A stretch of DNA of 64,000 nucleotides, taken from Symbiodinium natans (lineage: Eukaryota > Sar > Dinophyceae > Suessiales > Symbiodiniaceae). Below the pieces are notes generated by a model that did no database searches, was not told where the DNA came from, and saw only the letters and a program-made list of their open reading frames with translations. The stretch is from NCBI GenBank assembly GCA_905221605.1, contig CAJNDS010000902.1, forward strand, positions 464,266 to 528,265, read 5' to 3'. This document shows positions 42,017 through 51,468 of the stretch, piece after piece (the stretch's first letter is position 1; the number at the start of each line of letters is the position of its first letter). The position numbers and the translations under genes are program-made.

Positions 42017-42103
42017 GAAGGCACACGTCCTGCTCAGCGACGTGGCCAGCGGGAAGCTGAACTCCTACAGCCATAACCGCCTTCGAGCCTCTTCTTTCAT
42101 AAG
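42017..42103 (+). CDS. Candidate internal exon
   Basis: The acceptor CTAAACGCGAG| and array donor |GTTTAG. The frame reads KAHVLLSDVASGKLNSYSHN, then RLRASSFI. It follows CCCTAAA and precedes TTTAGGG. Likely in the same gene as the coiled-coil exons 5' of it. Confidence 0.55.
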
Positions 42104-42185
42104 GTTTAGGGTTTAGGGTTTAGGGTTTAGAGTTTAGGGGTTAGGGGTCTGACTCTGGGGCTGAAGTTTCCGAAGGCTCATCCAG

Positions 42186-42229
42186 AAACGTGGGGGGAGG
42201 CCCTCGCTCTTCGCGCGACGCGCAAAATC
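42186..42229 (+). CDS. Candidate exon before the gap
   Basis: The acceptor CTCATCCAG| is followed by TWGEALALRATRKI. The donor is unclear. The last possible exon before the scaffold gap. Confidence 0.35.
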
Positions 42230-42309
42230 CTGAACCCCAAGCCCACGAAGCCGAAGCCTTGAACCTTAAACCCGAAGCCCATCAACCATCCTAAAACCTT
42301 TTGCATAAG

Positions 42310-42380
42310 GCAAGGGTTTAGGGTTTAGGGTTTAGGGTTTAGGGTTTAAGGTTTAGGGTTTAGGGTTTAGGGTTTAGGGT
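42310..42380 (+). repeat. TTTAGGG array at scaffold gap edge
   Basis: About ten units ending 17 bp before the N gap. Confidence 0.95.
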
Positions 42381-42396
42381 GCACTCTTAGGCTTAC

Positions 42397-42496
42397 NNNN
42401 NNNNNNNNNNNNNNNNNNNNNNNNNNNNNNNNNNNNNNNNNNNNNNNNNNNNNNNNNNNNNNNNNNNNNNNNNNNNNNNNNNNNNNNNNNNNNNNN
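42397..42496. other. Assembly gap, 100 N
   Basis: Exactly 100 N, a conventional scaffold spacer. The sequence type changes abruptly across it, from telomere-repeat mosaic to GC-rich coding DNA, so order, distance and orientation across the gap are unproven. Confidence 1.
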
Positions 42497-42499
42497 CTT

Positions 42500-45400
42500 T
42501 TGTCCGGCTGTGCTTGCACCTTCCTTGCTGCGCCCCCGCTGCCTCCTTCCACCTCGCACCTCCCGCCGAGGGCCCCGCTCTCAGGCCATGGCCTACGGGC
42601 TGGACGTGAGTTGCCGCTTTGTGCCCACATCCTCCCTTTATTGCCCATTAACAGGCGTGGTCGGCTCACTGGTCCGGGGCGAGGCCGTCTGTGTTCAGGC
42701 AAGCAGCAAACCAGCGACATTTATGCCGACCTGCTGCTTGCCCTTTTTCAGAGCTGCGTGGAGCCAAATGCTGGCATGGGCGATTGCTTCTTTCTCGCCC
42801 TTGAGGCCAGCACGAAGTCTTCGCCTGAAGACGTCCGAGACATGGTGTGTACATGGCTACGCACGAGTGGCCTGAGGCATCCTTCTTCTCGAAACGCTTC
42901 GTCGCTGCTGGCAGGCGGTGTAGTTGACGAGTGGGATGTCGATGCCGTGGTCCAGTCTCTGCCCCATGCCTTCCCTCATGGACTCTGCGTGCTGCATGCC
43001 CCAGACAGGTGCTGTGTGTACTATGAACCTCACAAGCTACCACGCCTGCTTCCTTGGACTTCTGACCAATTGTTCGATATCCTGCAATGGTGCACTGCGG
43101 CTTTGCTATACACGGAAGAAGCAGGCCCTGACTCTGGCCCTGGTCACTTCGAAAAAGTATGCCTTGACTGGCTGCCCATGCGTGGTCGTCCTTGCAGCGT
43201 ATCTATCGCCGGCAGTAGTGTCACTGGGGTCGTCCGACTGCGTGGCGGCATGGACTCGCGTGACCGTCCTACGCAGCTGCAGCAACTTGCGGCCATGGGC
43301 ATTCCAGTAGCGCTGGCTCGGACAGCCTTGCAACGTTTCCCAGACAATTTGGACGCTGCAGCCGACTGGGCGACGTCCTCGGCAGCGCGACATGTTCGAC
43401 TTCGAACAGCGTGGCCTAGGGAGGCTCCCGCGTCCTCATCTCCAGGTCTGCCGCCCAGAAGTCTCGAGCGCGATGCGTTCGTGGTTGACGAGGACGCAGT
43501 CGATACGGTCCCTCATCATAGCCTTGCCTTGCCTGCAACCAGGTCTGCGAGCTTGAGTTCCGAGTTGGACTCTGGTCCTGAGGATCGTGCAGGTTTGCCC
43601 GACGCCGGAGCTATCCCACTGGCCCAAATTCCCCCTCCCATGTCTCAGCCAGACTTCACCAATGATGCCAGCGCGGAAGTGTACCACTACTTCAAGATGG
43701 TGGCCGCTGCGCCCCTTGAGGTCTCTTGCAGTATGGAGTTCTGGTCGCGCATTCCCTTGTACTCACAGTACATCTGTGCACGATCCTTGAAGGATGTTGT
43801 CTCGGAGACACTGGAATCTGTGGAAGCTTCGCGTTGTCTAGACCTGAGTGTAGAAGCTGCAGGTGAGTTGGATCGCCATCTAGGTTTGACTTCTCTTCTG
43901 CCTCTTGCTGTCATGGCCGCGTACCTGCATCATGGAGCTGGAATGCCAGACGTGTTTGTGTACGATCTCTTTATGGCCTGTTTGGCTTCGTGCCAAAATC
44001 GGCAGGTGTCCATTGCTCTCTATGCGGACAAGAGCCACCGGTTCAAAACCAAGGCAAGATGGTGGGCCTGCCCCACAGGTGACCCGAACGCAGGCAAAAG
44101 CCCCACCTGCAGCTTGGTCTTGGAGTGCTTCGAAAGGTGCGTCCAGAACCATCGTGACGTCTTCTACGACGACGATCATTGGACTGGGGTTGGCAACAAT
44201 GGCCGCATCCAGGAAAGGTTGAGGAAACTGAGCGGGGTGCTATTGCTAATTGGTCCAGAGGCGAAGCCGATCCTCGACCCCAAGTTCCCATCAGCCGGAA
44301 CTACAGATGTGGGCAAATTCCTTGATGTGACAAGATGGCTGGAGTCAGCTAACGGGGGTAAGTTTGAATGGGGAACTGGCGCCGAGGAGAAGCAGGTGCG
44401 AAGCCGCGCGCAGAAGGTAGAGCATGCAAACTCGTCAAGGCCCGTTCCTGCAGCGGGAAGCATGGCGCCGCCAGACCCCGTAGAGCCCACAAGTTTACGG
44501 GCGCAGTTCGACGAGCTCCTACAATCGTTCGGTGAGCTGCCTGCAAGTACAGTGGACCAGGTCCGAGCCTTCAGGGAGCAGCTGCCCTCGCAGCCTCCTG
44601 GTACGCAGCTCCAGCCACTCGTGTTCAATACCACAAATGTGAATTTGTGCTTGTACCAGCAGTATAACTTGCTGAAAAAGTGGTGGGCTCCAACGGAGGC
44701 CAACCATGAGTGTGGCTTCAGTGCCCGTATCATCATGACCCCCACTCAGCGTGCAATCGTAGACAAGAGCACGGACTTGCTGGATTCGCGGCCTGCAGAA
44801 GCACTGATGCAGCACTGTTGGTTCCGGGCTGCTCAGAGGTGGGGCCCACAAGTGCAACGCCGAGACTGGCTGTGGACAACATCAACCGAAGCCCAGAGAG
44901 CGGTTCGCGAGCTGTACTACGGCTTGCACGAGATTTCCCAGCGTGAAGGTTGGAGGTCTGCTACCAAGTCCTCTCTCGGCAAGATGGAGTACCATGTTCC
45001 TGCCAATGCACTCCTTGTGGCTCTTTGCGAAAACGTTTTTTCGGATAGCGAGGGCCAGTCTGTCTCTGATCATGCATTGAAGTGCGGCATGTACCATTTC
45101 GCTCGACGTGTTGTGCTGAGCTGCGTCGTTGTTGACACAGAAGCCAGTCAATGCCGGGGTTCCCGGGATGTCGGTGGGTCAAAGGGTTCAGAACAAAAGT
45201 CGGATGCAGTGCGCATCTTGCTTGCATGCACCAAAGACCCCATTACCATGACCGACATCAGCCAGAAGGTAGCCTCGTTGCGTGGCCAAGAACAATACCA
45301 GGCCAGGCTGTCGGCTTTGACGCGATTGCAAACATTGGGCTGCGGGCAGCTTCGGGAAACCCGACGACGCCCGGGGCAAAGTTGCATGGATGTAGCTTTT

Positions 45401-48400
45401 TACAGAAATCCGCTGAGTCCACAAATTGCTACCTTGTTGAGCGTTTTGGGCGTCCCCAGCACTGCGTGGCCAAGCTCAAGCCACGCGCCAGCGCTGCCGA
45501 GCTTGCCACCCATGAGCGGAGCTGGCAGAGGCATGAAGCGACCTGCCGCAAAAGCTGTCGCCGGCAGACCGGCGCCCAAAGCAAAGGCGAGTGCCAAAAG
45601 ACCAGCGGGCCAGCTGTCGCGGACGACGGGTGCTACGACAAAGTGGTACCGTAACATGACAGACAGCCACGTCAAGGAGCTCACTTGCTCCCGTGCCCGC
45701 TGCCCCACCGCAGGAAACATCACAGCTGTTCTGCAGGCTGCTGTGGAGGGTCATCAAGGCACCCCGGACACCCCACTCCCTGCCAAAATTGCAGCTTACC
45801 CTATGTTTCGTGAAGGGAGCTTTAAGCTGCGATGCCAAGACTGTAAGCCCAAGACATGTGCCTGGACGGGCTTTGCTGTCTACATAGAAGCTAGCCGGGA
45901 AGTCGAGGTGTGGGTTTCAGCATCTTCAGAGCACGGAGAGCCCAGAGAAGCGCAAAGCAAGCGTGGCCGCAAGCGCAAGCACGAGGTGCGCTTCAGCGAG
46001 TTCCTTGGTGGTTGGAAACATGGCGGAGCAGCGTGGTCAGGCAAGAACTTGCAGCAGCAAGTCAAACAGTTCTTCTTGACCAAGCCTCCGCGGGAGGCCA
46101 TGCGGGTCCAAACCCGATTGTGTAGACTCAAGAACAAGATGTATCTTCGCTGTACTTTCCAATGCAATAGCCATGAGACGACCAGTGGCGTGCAGTGTCC
46201 ATGGCAGGGCGAAGCAGAGTACGACATTGAGGGCCGCAAAATTAGGATCACGGGGGATCACCCTGAGAAGCATGCGGCCAATGTACGCAAAACGGCAAGC
46301 GGCATCAGCACAGCTCAATTGCGGCTTCTGCAGTCGCAGCCGGGAGGTTTATGTGGCGGTGATGCCTATGACATCTTGTGCAACCCAAGGGCGGCAGGTC
46401 CTGGAAGCCCGCTGCCTAGTCCGCCCAAGAAATCATTTCTGGTGGGTTGGGCCAAGCGCCGCAACGCAAAGCTGAAGACGAAGAAGAAGCCACGAGCTGA
46501 GCTGTGGGAGGAGAAAGATTTCCACGCTTTCGTAGCCCGTCTCAAGGCTGCGACTGACAGGCCCGACTTTGATAACCGGACTTTTGACGGTCTCTTGCCC
46601 GTGGACTTTGTTATCGATGGGGTGAACACCTGCATTCCCTTGCTGTGCCCAACGCTCATCAAAGAGACGTTTGCTAGGCTGAGCAACCCAGAGTACGTAA
46701 AACTCTGCCTTGACGGCACGTATCGACTCCTGTTCGGGAACTATGCGGTGCTTACCGTGGGCGTGCTTTCCAAACATTGGTCTCAATGGAGCAAGGAAAG
46801 TCCCCACAAACCGTGTGCGTCGACGTTCAATGAGGTCGGGTTTGCCATAGCCCACAAGGAGAGCGAACAGTCGTACTCCAGTGTTGTGTCTGCCATTTAC
46901 AAAGTCGCCGAGGAAGTTGGTGCGCCAGCCACTCTTGATGCCGTTCGTCAATGGCATGCAGATATGCACCTCGGCATTCGGAAAGCACGGGAGAGAATGG
47001 CCGCCGGAGCTGTCGCTGTCGACGACTGGGCGCACGTGGTTGGTACGACCGCTCCCCATGGCATGGGCGGCATCCGAAAGCTGCTTGCTGAGCGCCTACA
47101 AGGTGTCGACGTCGCGGAAAAAAGTCGTCGCTTGAAGTTCATCATGTCCTGGGTCTATGCTAGCCGAACATTGCCCGCGCGGTTGTTCCATGTGGTGTGG
47201 CAGTCATTATTGAAGGTCATGCACAATGAGTGGGGGTGCCATGAGGCAGCAGCGGCGACAGCCGACCACTATCTATGTGAGGAGGGGGATGAACGTGGGC
47301 GTTTCTTCACAGCGCGCTGGCGGGCGTGCTATGATCGGCTGCAACCTGGCAGCGCATGCGGCAGCGCGCCGCAGGAAAGCTGGCACAAGCACGTTCTGAA
47401 GCGTGTCACGGATGGCCACAGCATCCGTACGCCGGATGCACTGGCAGAGGATCTGCAGACGATCGTACGCTCCAGACTGCAATTCTTGCGGACGGAGAAC
47501 CCGGTCTTGCATGACTGGCCCGGCTCGGACGCAAGTGTAGACCTGACGTGTCTGTCCGACGATGCAGCTCTAGGGGTGAAGGGGCGCACGTGTGCACAGA
47601 CGCTGCTAGCGCAGTCTCCTTGGCAAACTTGGCTAGACTCAGAAGGAACTTCGTGGTTCTTCTTTCCGCGATCTTTGCTGAAGAAAGACGACGCAGCCAG
47701 CACTCCCAAAGTGCCCAAGTATGTCCACCGTGCTGTCGAGCCTTTGCCCCCGGACACTGTTCGTCTTATGGCTGAAGCTTTCAGCGCCAGAGATGAGGCT
47801 CATTTGCGGTCAGCTCTTCAGTCGCTAGGCGTCACAAAAACAGAACGTGGAGCGGCTGAGATCTGCGATTGGCCTCGCGCAAAAGAAATCTTCGGGCGCT
47901 GGACACTGGTTGCAGTCGGGCCCCATGCCGAACGGTACTGGAAGAGCGTGCCAGGTGAGAGGGCCACGAACGCAGGCAACATCCACAGCAGGGGTCTGTG
48001 TTCGTGTCACGAAGCTGCTCTCCACGGGCCCTGCGAGCATTTGTATGCAGCATTACTGCACTTGCAGCAACCGCAGCTCAGCAGCAAGGTCTGCATGGCA
48101 CCGCGCAAGAAAGCAGGCCGACCGCCAGGCGCCGCCCTTCTGCGTAGTGACAAGCCACAGGGTCGCACGCTCCCCGGCCCTTGCGTTGTGGCGCCTGCTG
48201 CGACAGCTTCGCCTAGCCACAGCGCCATACCGGAGGACGTGCTGAGCGTCCTGTCTGTTGTCTGCCCCGAGGCCGTGCTGCCGGTCCGGGCAGGACGCCT
48301 GCAGGCCCTTGGCATCCTGAGCCTAGAGGACCTGAAGCTGCTGAGCGAGCGCCACCTGCGCCAAGATGCCGGGTTTTCCTTGCCCGAGGCTCTCAAATTG

Positions 48401-48988
48401 CTACAGCTGCTCCATCCGAATCAGCCTTCGTCGACAACGGCAAAAGCCAAAACGTCTGCAGTCGGTGCCCTGCGTCCTGTGGCGGCGAAGGCCGCTGCAA
48501 AAAGGTCCGTCCCAACCACTCCATCCCTGACCTCGCAGGTCATGACCAACGTCATGGCCGGCACAGACCCAGCTGCCTGGTCACTGACCCACCGCCAAGC
48601 CCCCGCAGCTCAAGAGGTTGTGCGTCAGGCACCAGTCCGGACAGCAGAGGACCAGGCCTTACTCGCATCCCTGTCGCACGACATTCTCTGGGAGATGGCC
48701 TGGGACAGCCGGGGAGCTGCATCTTCCTTCCGCGAGACCGAAGGGTCCGGGAAACTTCCCCACACTGCGGTCATTAGCAAACCATTTTGGTGTGAAAGCA
48801 GTCACCTGTCCGCAGCCATGTGGGTTCCCTTGTCAAACGCGAAAGAGTCGAAAGAGCGTGGAGAAAGAATGACTGAGGATGCCCGAGTGACGACCATCGC
48901 AGCCCTGTTGGATCTGGCTCGTCAACACTCGCCCCTTGGGCAGCAAGTCGGCCGTCGCCTTGAGGGCGGCGAAGTGAGATGTTTGTAA
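42500..48988 (+). CDS. Giant OTU-UBA-P-loop-MULE transposase-SWIM protein
   Basis: Open for 2162 codons from just after the gap, stop TAA. The first codon is TTG and no in-frame ATG occurs until residue 93, so the true 5' end is missing or spliced. Domains by eye (numbered from 42500): OTU-like cysteine protease about 85-225 (GMGDCFF with Cys96, His216); UBA about 258-296 (MGI at 266, W290); DUF3987-like P-loop region about 400-860 (GDPNAGKSP at 527-535); Lys/Ala/Pro-rich basic linker about 1010-1040; Cx2Cx4C at 1112-1120; basic RGRKRK at 1155-1160; FLYWCH/WRKY-like Cys/His segment (C1218, C1222, C1233, H1254, H1258); MULE-type DDE core (D1405 in LDGTY, D1488 in HADMH, probable E1626 in PQESWH); SWIM finger CxCx8CxH at 1834-1847; SAM-like segment about 1915-1970. 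The role inferred is a Mutator-like transposase or domesticated derivative with added ubiquitin-handling modules, probably nuclear. No internal stops or frameshifts, so it is recent or under selection. Domain calls are from motif recognition only. Confidence 0.85.
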   Translation: MSGCACTFLAAPPLPPSTSHLPPRAPLSGHGLRAGRELPLCAHILPLLPINRRGRLTGPGRGRLCSGKQQTSDIYADLLLALFQSCVEPNAGMGDCFFLALEASTKSSPEDVRDMVCTWLRTSGLRHPSSRNASSLLAGGVVDEWDVDAVVQSLPHAFPHGLCVLHAPDRCCVYYEPHKLPRLLPWTSDQLFDILQWCTAALLYTEEAGPDSGPGHFEKVCLDWLPMRGRPCSVSIAGSSVTGVVRLRGGMDSRDRPTQLQQLAAMGIPVALARTALQRFPDNLDAAADWATSSAARHVRLRTAWPREAPASSSPGLPPRSLERDAFVVDEDAVDTVPHHSLALPATRSASLSSELDSGPEDRAGLPDAGAIPLAQIPPPMSQPDFTNDASAEVYHYFKMVAAAPLEVSCSMEFWSRIPLYSQYICARSLKDVVSETLESVEASRCLDLSVEAAGELDRHLGLTSLLPLAVMAAYLHHGAGMPDVFVYDLFMACLASCQNRQVSIALYADKSHRFKTKARWWACPTGDPNAGKSPTCSLVLECFERCVQNHRDVFYDDDHWTGVGNNGRIQERLRKLSGVLLLIGPEAKPILDPKFPSAGTTDVGKFLDVTRWLESANGGKFEWGTGAEEKQVRSRAQKVEHANSSRPVPAAGSMAPPDPVEPTSLRAQFDELLQSFGELPASTVDQVRAFREQLPSQPPGTQLQPLVFNTTNVNLCLYQQYNLLKKWWAPTEANHECGFSARIIMTPTQRAIVDKSTDLLDSRPAEALMQHCWFRAAQRWGPQVQRRDWLWTTSTEAQRAVRELYYGLHEISQREGWRSATKSSLGKMEYHVPANALLVALCENVFSDSEGQSVSDHALKCGMYHFARRVVLSCVVVDTEASQCRGSRDVGGSKGSEQKSDAVRILLACTKDPITMTDISQKVASLRGQEQYQARLSALTRLQTLGCGQLRETRRRPGQSCMDVAFYRNPLSPQIATLLSVLGVPSTAWPSSSHAPALPSLPPMSGAGRGMKRPAAKAVAGRPAPKAKASAKRPAGQLSRTTGATTKWYRNMTDSHVKELTCSRARCPTAGNITAVLQAAVEGHQGTPDTPLPAKIAAYPMFREGSFKLRCQDCKPKTCAWTGFAVYIEASREVEVWVSASSEHGEPREAQSKRGRKRKHEVRFSEFLGGWKHGGAAWSGKNLQQQVKQFFLTKPPREAMRVQTRLCRLKNKMYLRCTFQCNSHETTSGVQCPWQGEAEYDIEGRKIRITGDHPEKHAANVRKTASGISTAQLRLLQSQPGGLCGGDAYDILCNPRAAGPGSPLPSPPKKSFLVGWAKRRNAKLKTKKKPRAELWEEKDFHAFVARLKAATDRPDFDNRTFDGLLPVDFVIDGVNTCIPLLCPTLIKETFARLSNPEYVKLCLDGTYRLLFGNYAVLTVGVLSKHWSQWSKESPHKPCASTFNEVGFAIAHKESEQSYSSVVSAIYKVAEEVGAPATLDAVRQWHADMHLGIRKARERMAAGAVAVDDWAHVVGTTAPHGMGGIRKLLAERLQGVDVAEKSRRLKFIMSWVYASRTLPARLFHVVWQSLLKVMHNEWGCHEAAAATADHYLCEEGDERGRFFTARWRACYDRLQPGSACGSAPQESWHKHVLKRVTDGHSIRTPDALAEDLQTIVRSRLQFLRTENPVLHDWPGSDASVDLTCLSDDAALGVKGRTCAQTLLAQSPWQTWLDSEGTSWFFFPRSLLKKDDAASTPKVPKYVHRAVEPLPPDTVRLMAEAFSARDEAHLRSALQSLGVTKTERGAAEICDWPRAKEIFGRWTLVAVGPHAERYWKSVPGERATNAGNIHSRGLCSCHEAALHGPCEHLYAALLHLQQPQLSSKVCMAPRKKAGRPPGAALLRSDKPQGRTLPGPCVVAPAATASPSHSAIPEDVLSVLSVVCPEAVLPVRAGRLQALGILSLEDLKLLSERHLRQDAGFSLPEALKLLQLLHPNQPSSTTAKAKTSAVGALRPVAAKAAAKRSVPTTPSLTSQVMTNVMAGTDPAAWSLTHRQAPAAQEVVRQAPVRTAEDQALLASLSHDILWEMAWDSRGAASSFRETEGSGKLPHTAVISKPFWCESSHLSAAMWVPLSNAKESKERGERMTEDARVTTIAALLDLARQHSPLGQQVGRRLEGGEVRCL
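42588..42706 (+). other. Possible start codon plus short intron of the giant gene
   Basis: An ATG in GGCCATGG context at 42588 begins MAYGLD and is followed at 42606 by GTGAGT. A tandem acceptor AAGCAG| ending at 42703 or 42706 would put the following QTSDIYADLL in the giant frame. This would give a start just upstream of the OTU domain. Speculative: other acceptors nearby are out of frame. Confidence 0.3.
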
Positions 48989-49451
48989 ATGTACGTTACA
49001 TGTCACGTCCAGGAAGCAAGCTACCGCAAGCCCATGTTCCTGCCAGCCCTGCACGGTCTGACCTGACCGAGCACGTTGGTCGATTTGGCTTTGTTAGAGA
49101 ATCTGAGAATCCCAGGTAGCTACGGACTTGGCGCAGCTTGTTTGAGTCTTGACTGACAAACCAGATTACTCCAAAGAGCATAGCTGTCCAGATAAGTTGC
49201 GCTCGCAGCTTCGGAAGACGTAGCCCCAAACACGAAACGCAACTTGTCATCTAGGGTGTTGGACGCCTGCAATTGCCGGAAGCGCTGGCGCTAGGGGATG
49301 TTCGAACTAAACTACTTTAGGACTTGGGTTTAGGGTAGGTACAGGGTTTAGGGGTTGCGGTTTAGGGCGAGGTTGAAAGGGCTTCTGGGGTTCGGGGTCG
49401 CGGTTTAGGGCGAGATTGAAAGGGCTTCTGGGGTTCTGAGGGCACCAGAGT
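48945..49451 (+). repeat. 507-bp tandem duplication, copy 1
   Basis: Begins 44 bases before the end of the giant ORF and runs through its 3' flank. Identical in layout to copy 2 with about eight substitutions in 507 bp by eye. It contains an internal 43-bp duplication with GCGGTTTAGGGCGAG and GGGCTTCTGGGGTTC (about 49357-49436). Confidence 0.95.
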
Positions 49452-49958
49452 AAGTCGGCCGTCGCCTTCAGGGCGGCGAAGTGAGATGTTTGTAACTGTA
49501 CGTTACATGTCACGTCCAGGAAGCAAGCTACCGCAAGCCCATGTTCCTGCCAGCCCTGCACGGTCTGACCTGACCCAGCATGTTGGTCGATTTGGCTTTG
49601 TTAGAGAATCTGAGAATCCCAGGTAGCTACGGACTTGGCGCAGCTTGTCTGAGTCTTGACTGACAAACCAGATTACTCCAAAGAGCATAGCTGTCCAGAT
49701 CAGTTGCGCTCGCAGCTTCGGAAGACGTAGCCCCAAACACGAAACGCAACTTGTCATCTAGGGTGTTGGACGCCTGCAATTGCCGGAAGCGCTGGCGCTA
49801 GGGGATGTTCGAACTAAACTACTTTAGGACTTGGGTTTAGGGTAGGTACAGGGTTTAGGGGTTGCGGTTTAGGGCGAGGTTGAAAGGGCTTCTGGGGTTC
49901 GGGGTCGCGGTTTAGGGCGAGGTTGAAAGGGCTTCTGGGGTTCTGCGGGCACCAGAGT
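49452..49958 (+). repeat. 507-bp tandem duplication, copy 2
   Basis: Directly abuts copy 1. The copied ORF tail is preceded by 3'-flank sequence, so it is not a second gene. The right end breaks off at CACCAGAGT into unrelated sequence. Confidence 0.95.
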
Positions 49959-51110
49959 CCCCATGCAGCCGTCGAGGCAGTACCTGCTGGACGCCGGGAG
50001 CAGATCCGCGCTGAGAGGATGTAGATGTGGATTCCCGATACCACTGACCCTCAACACACCCTAATTACACCCTAAACCCTAAACCGTAGTTCCGGACTGA
50101 AGGGGCAATGATACGAGGAGCAACCTGGACCCCGCAAACCGTAGAGCTTAATAAGACCCAAATCGTCCACCATAAGCCGCAGCAAAGTGTCAGATTGAAG
50201 CAGCCGAGGTTCCTCTTGAACCAGCCTCGAACGTTAATTAGCTTTTCAGTCCTGTCGCGGCCAACGATGGCCGCCCTGACGCTCCAAGCGCGAGCTGCAA
50301 AAGGACGAAGGGTTGGACGTAGTGTGTTGTTGTAGCACGTTGAGATTTGGTCCTGTTCCGGACACGCGGTGCCGCTGAGAGGCCATCGGAAGCTGAAAAC
50401 CAGCAAAATTCACCAAAAAAACCAGAAAAATACACAGAAAAGAATTCCCTCCAGAGGAGGACGACGGGCCGAACCAGGAGGGCATGTTCTGAAAACCACA
50501 AGAAAAGCAAGAAAAAACAAGAAAATTCACAAAAAAAAACCAGAAAAATTGACAAAAAAAATCCTCGCTCCACTTTCGAGGATCGATTGTGTCGATGTTT
50601 ACAGGGCTTGTGCGTTTTGAGTCCTTGAGCAGCGAAGGATTTGGCAGTTGATTTGGAGATGCTTTTATGTGATTCTTGCTGCTGAGAGCCGGGCCGGAAT
50701 GATGTCAAGAAGTAGGAGTCTGGTAACAGAGATAACGGGACACGGTCAGGGTGTGCACTGTGTATATTATACAAGAGTAGCTGCCAGACTTAAAGTCAGA
50801 GTAGCAGGCGGTCCGATGCAGAGAGAAGAGCCAGGGTTCCGATTTGCCATATCGTGTTCCTTGACTTTGTTGTGGTCGTGCTTTTGAGACTTTCCGATCA
50901 AGCATTGGATCGTGGTTCGTTTGCTCTACGGCCTTTCTGGGCTTGTTCTCTGCTTGTGCGGGACGACACCCATGCCCATGTGTGCTGGTGTTTAGCACTG
51001 AATGATGCATCTGCGCGTTGCACCAGGTTTGCAATGTACAGACAGGGCTGGCTTTATTGGCAGTTGTTATCGGCTTTACACGCCTCCCTCCCCAAGAAAA
51101 ATTGTGCCCT
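49959..51110. other. Array-poor 3' flank of the giant gene
   Basis: About 1.1 kb almost without telomere units. It contains a 75-codon + frame (50108-50335), an A-rich tract (50395-50570) giving a Lys-rich frame, and unique sequence to 51110 where CCCTAAA units resume. I see no recognisable domain and do not call a gene. Confidence 0.5.
50395..50570 (+). repeat. A-rich tract with repeated words
   Basis: CACCAAAAAAACCAGAAAAAT recurs as CACAAAAAAAAACCAGAAAA, with AGAAAAGCAAGAAAA between. Any Lys-rich frame here is low complexity. Confidence 0.75.
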
Positions 51111-51468
51111 GAACCCGTAGCCCTAAGCTCTGAATCCCAAAACCCTAAACCCAAACCCAAACCCCTGACCCTAAACCCTAAGACCCTAAACCCCAAATCC
51201 TAAACCCTAAACCCCTGGTCCCTTATCGGAGCCCGTGCTTTTTTTTGTTGTCGCGGCCAGCAGCGGCAGCAAAAGTAAAAACGCAACCCATGGCGCCAGC
51301 CAACAGAGAGGGCCCCCCCCCCCCGTGCGTACAGCGACGGGGAGACGCGAGCCCGCCAGTGAGTGAGTGAACGCGCCCGCGCCCCGCCGCAACAGCGAGC
51401 AAAGCGGCCCGCGGCGACCGCAACACGCGCCCCGCCGCAACAGCAAACGAAAAGGCGCCCCGCAACAA

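Noticed and set aside
42367-42720. Minus-strand frames running through the N gap
   Set aside because: They only exist because N codons are read as open.
43880-47757. Minus-strand frames of 99-208 codons opposite the giant ORF
   Set aside because: Shadows of GC-rich coding sequence. The + frame alone carries recognisable domain motifs and is continuous for 6.5 kb.
48781-48800. Relic of the dinoflagellate spliced leader (CCATTTTGG)
   Set aside because: Only nine bases match and they lie inside the giant coding frame. I saw no full spliced-leader sequence elsewhere.
49307-49757. Duplicated small minus-strand frames in the 507-bp repeat
   Set aside because: They are copies of each other made by the duplication, have no recognisable features and overlap the ORF tail on the other strand.
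50347-50628. Lys-rich 93-codon frame
   Set aside because: Low-complexity translation of an A-rich tract; no support for coding.
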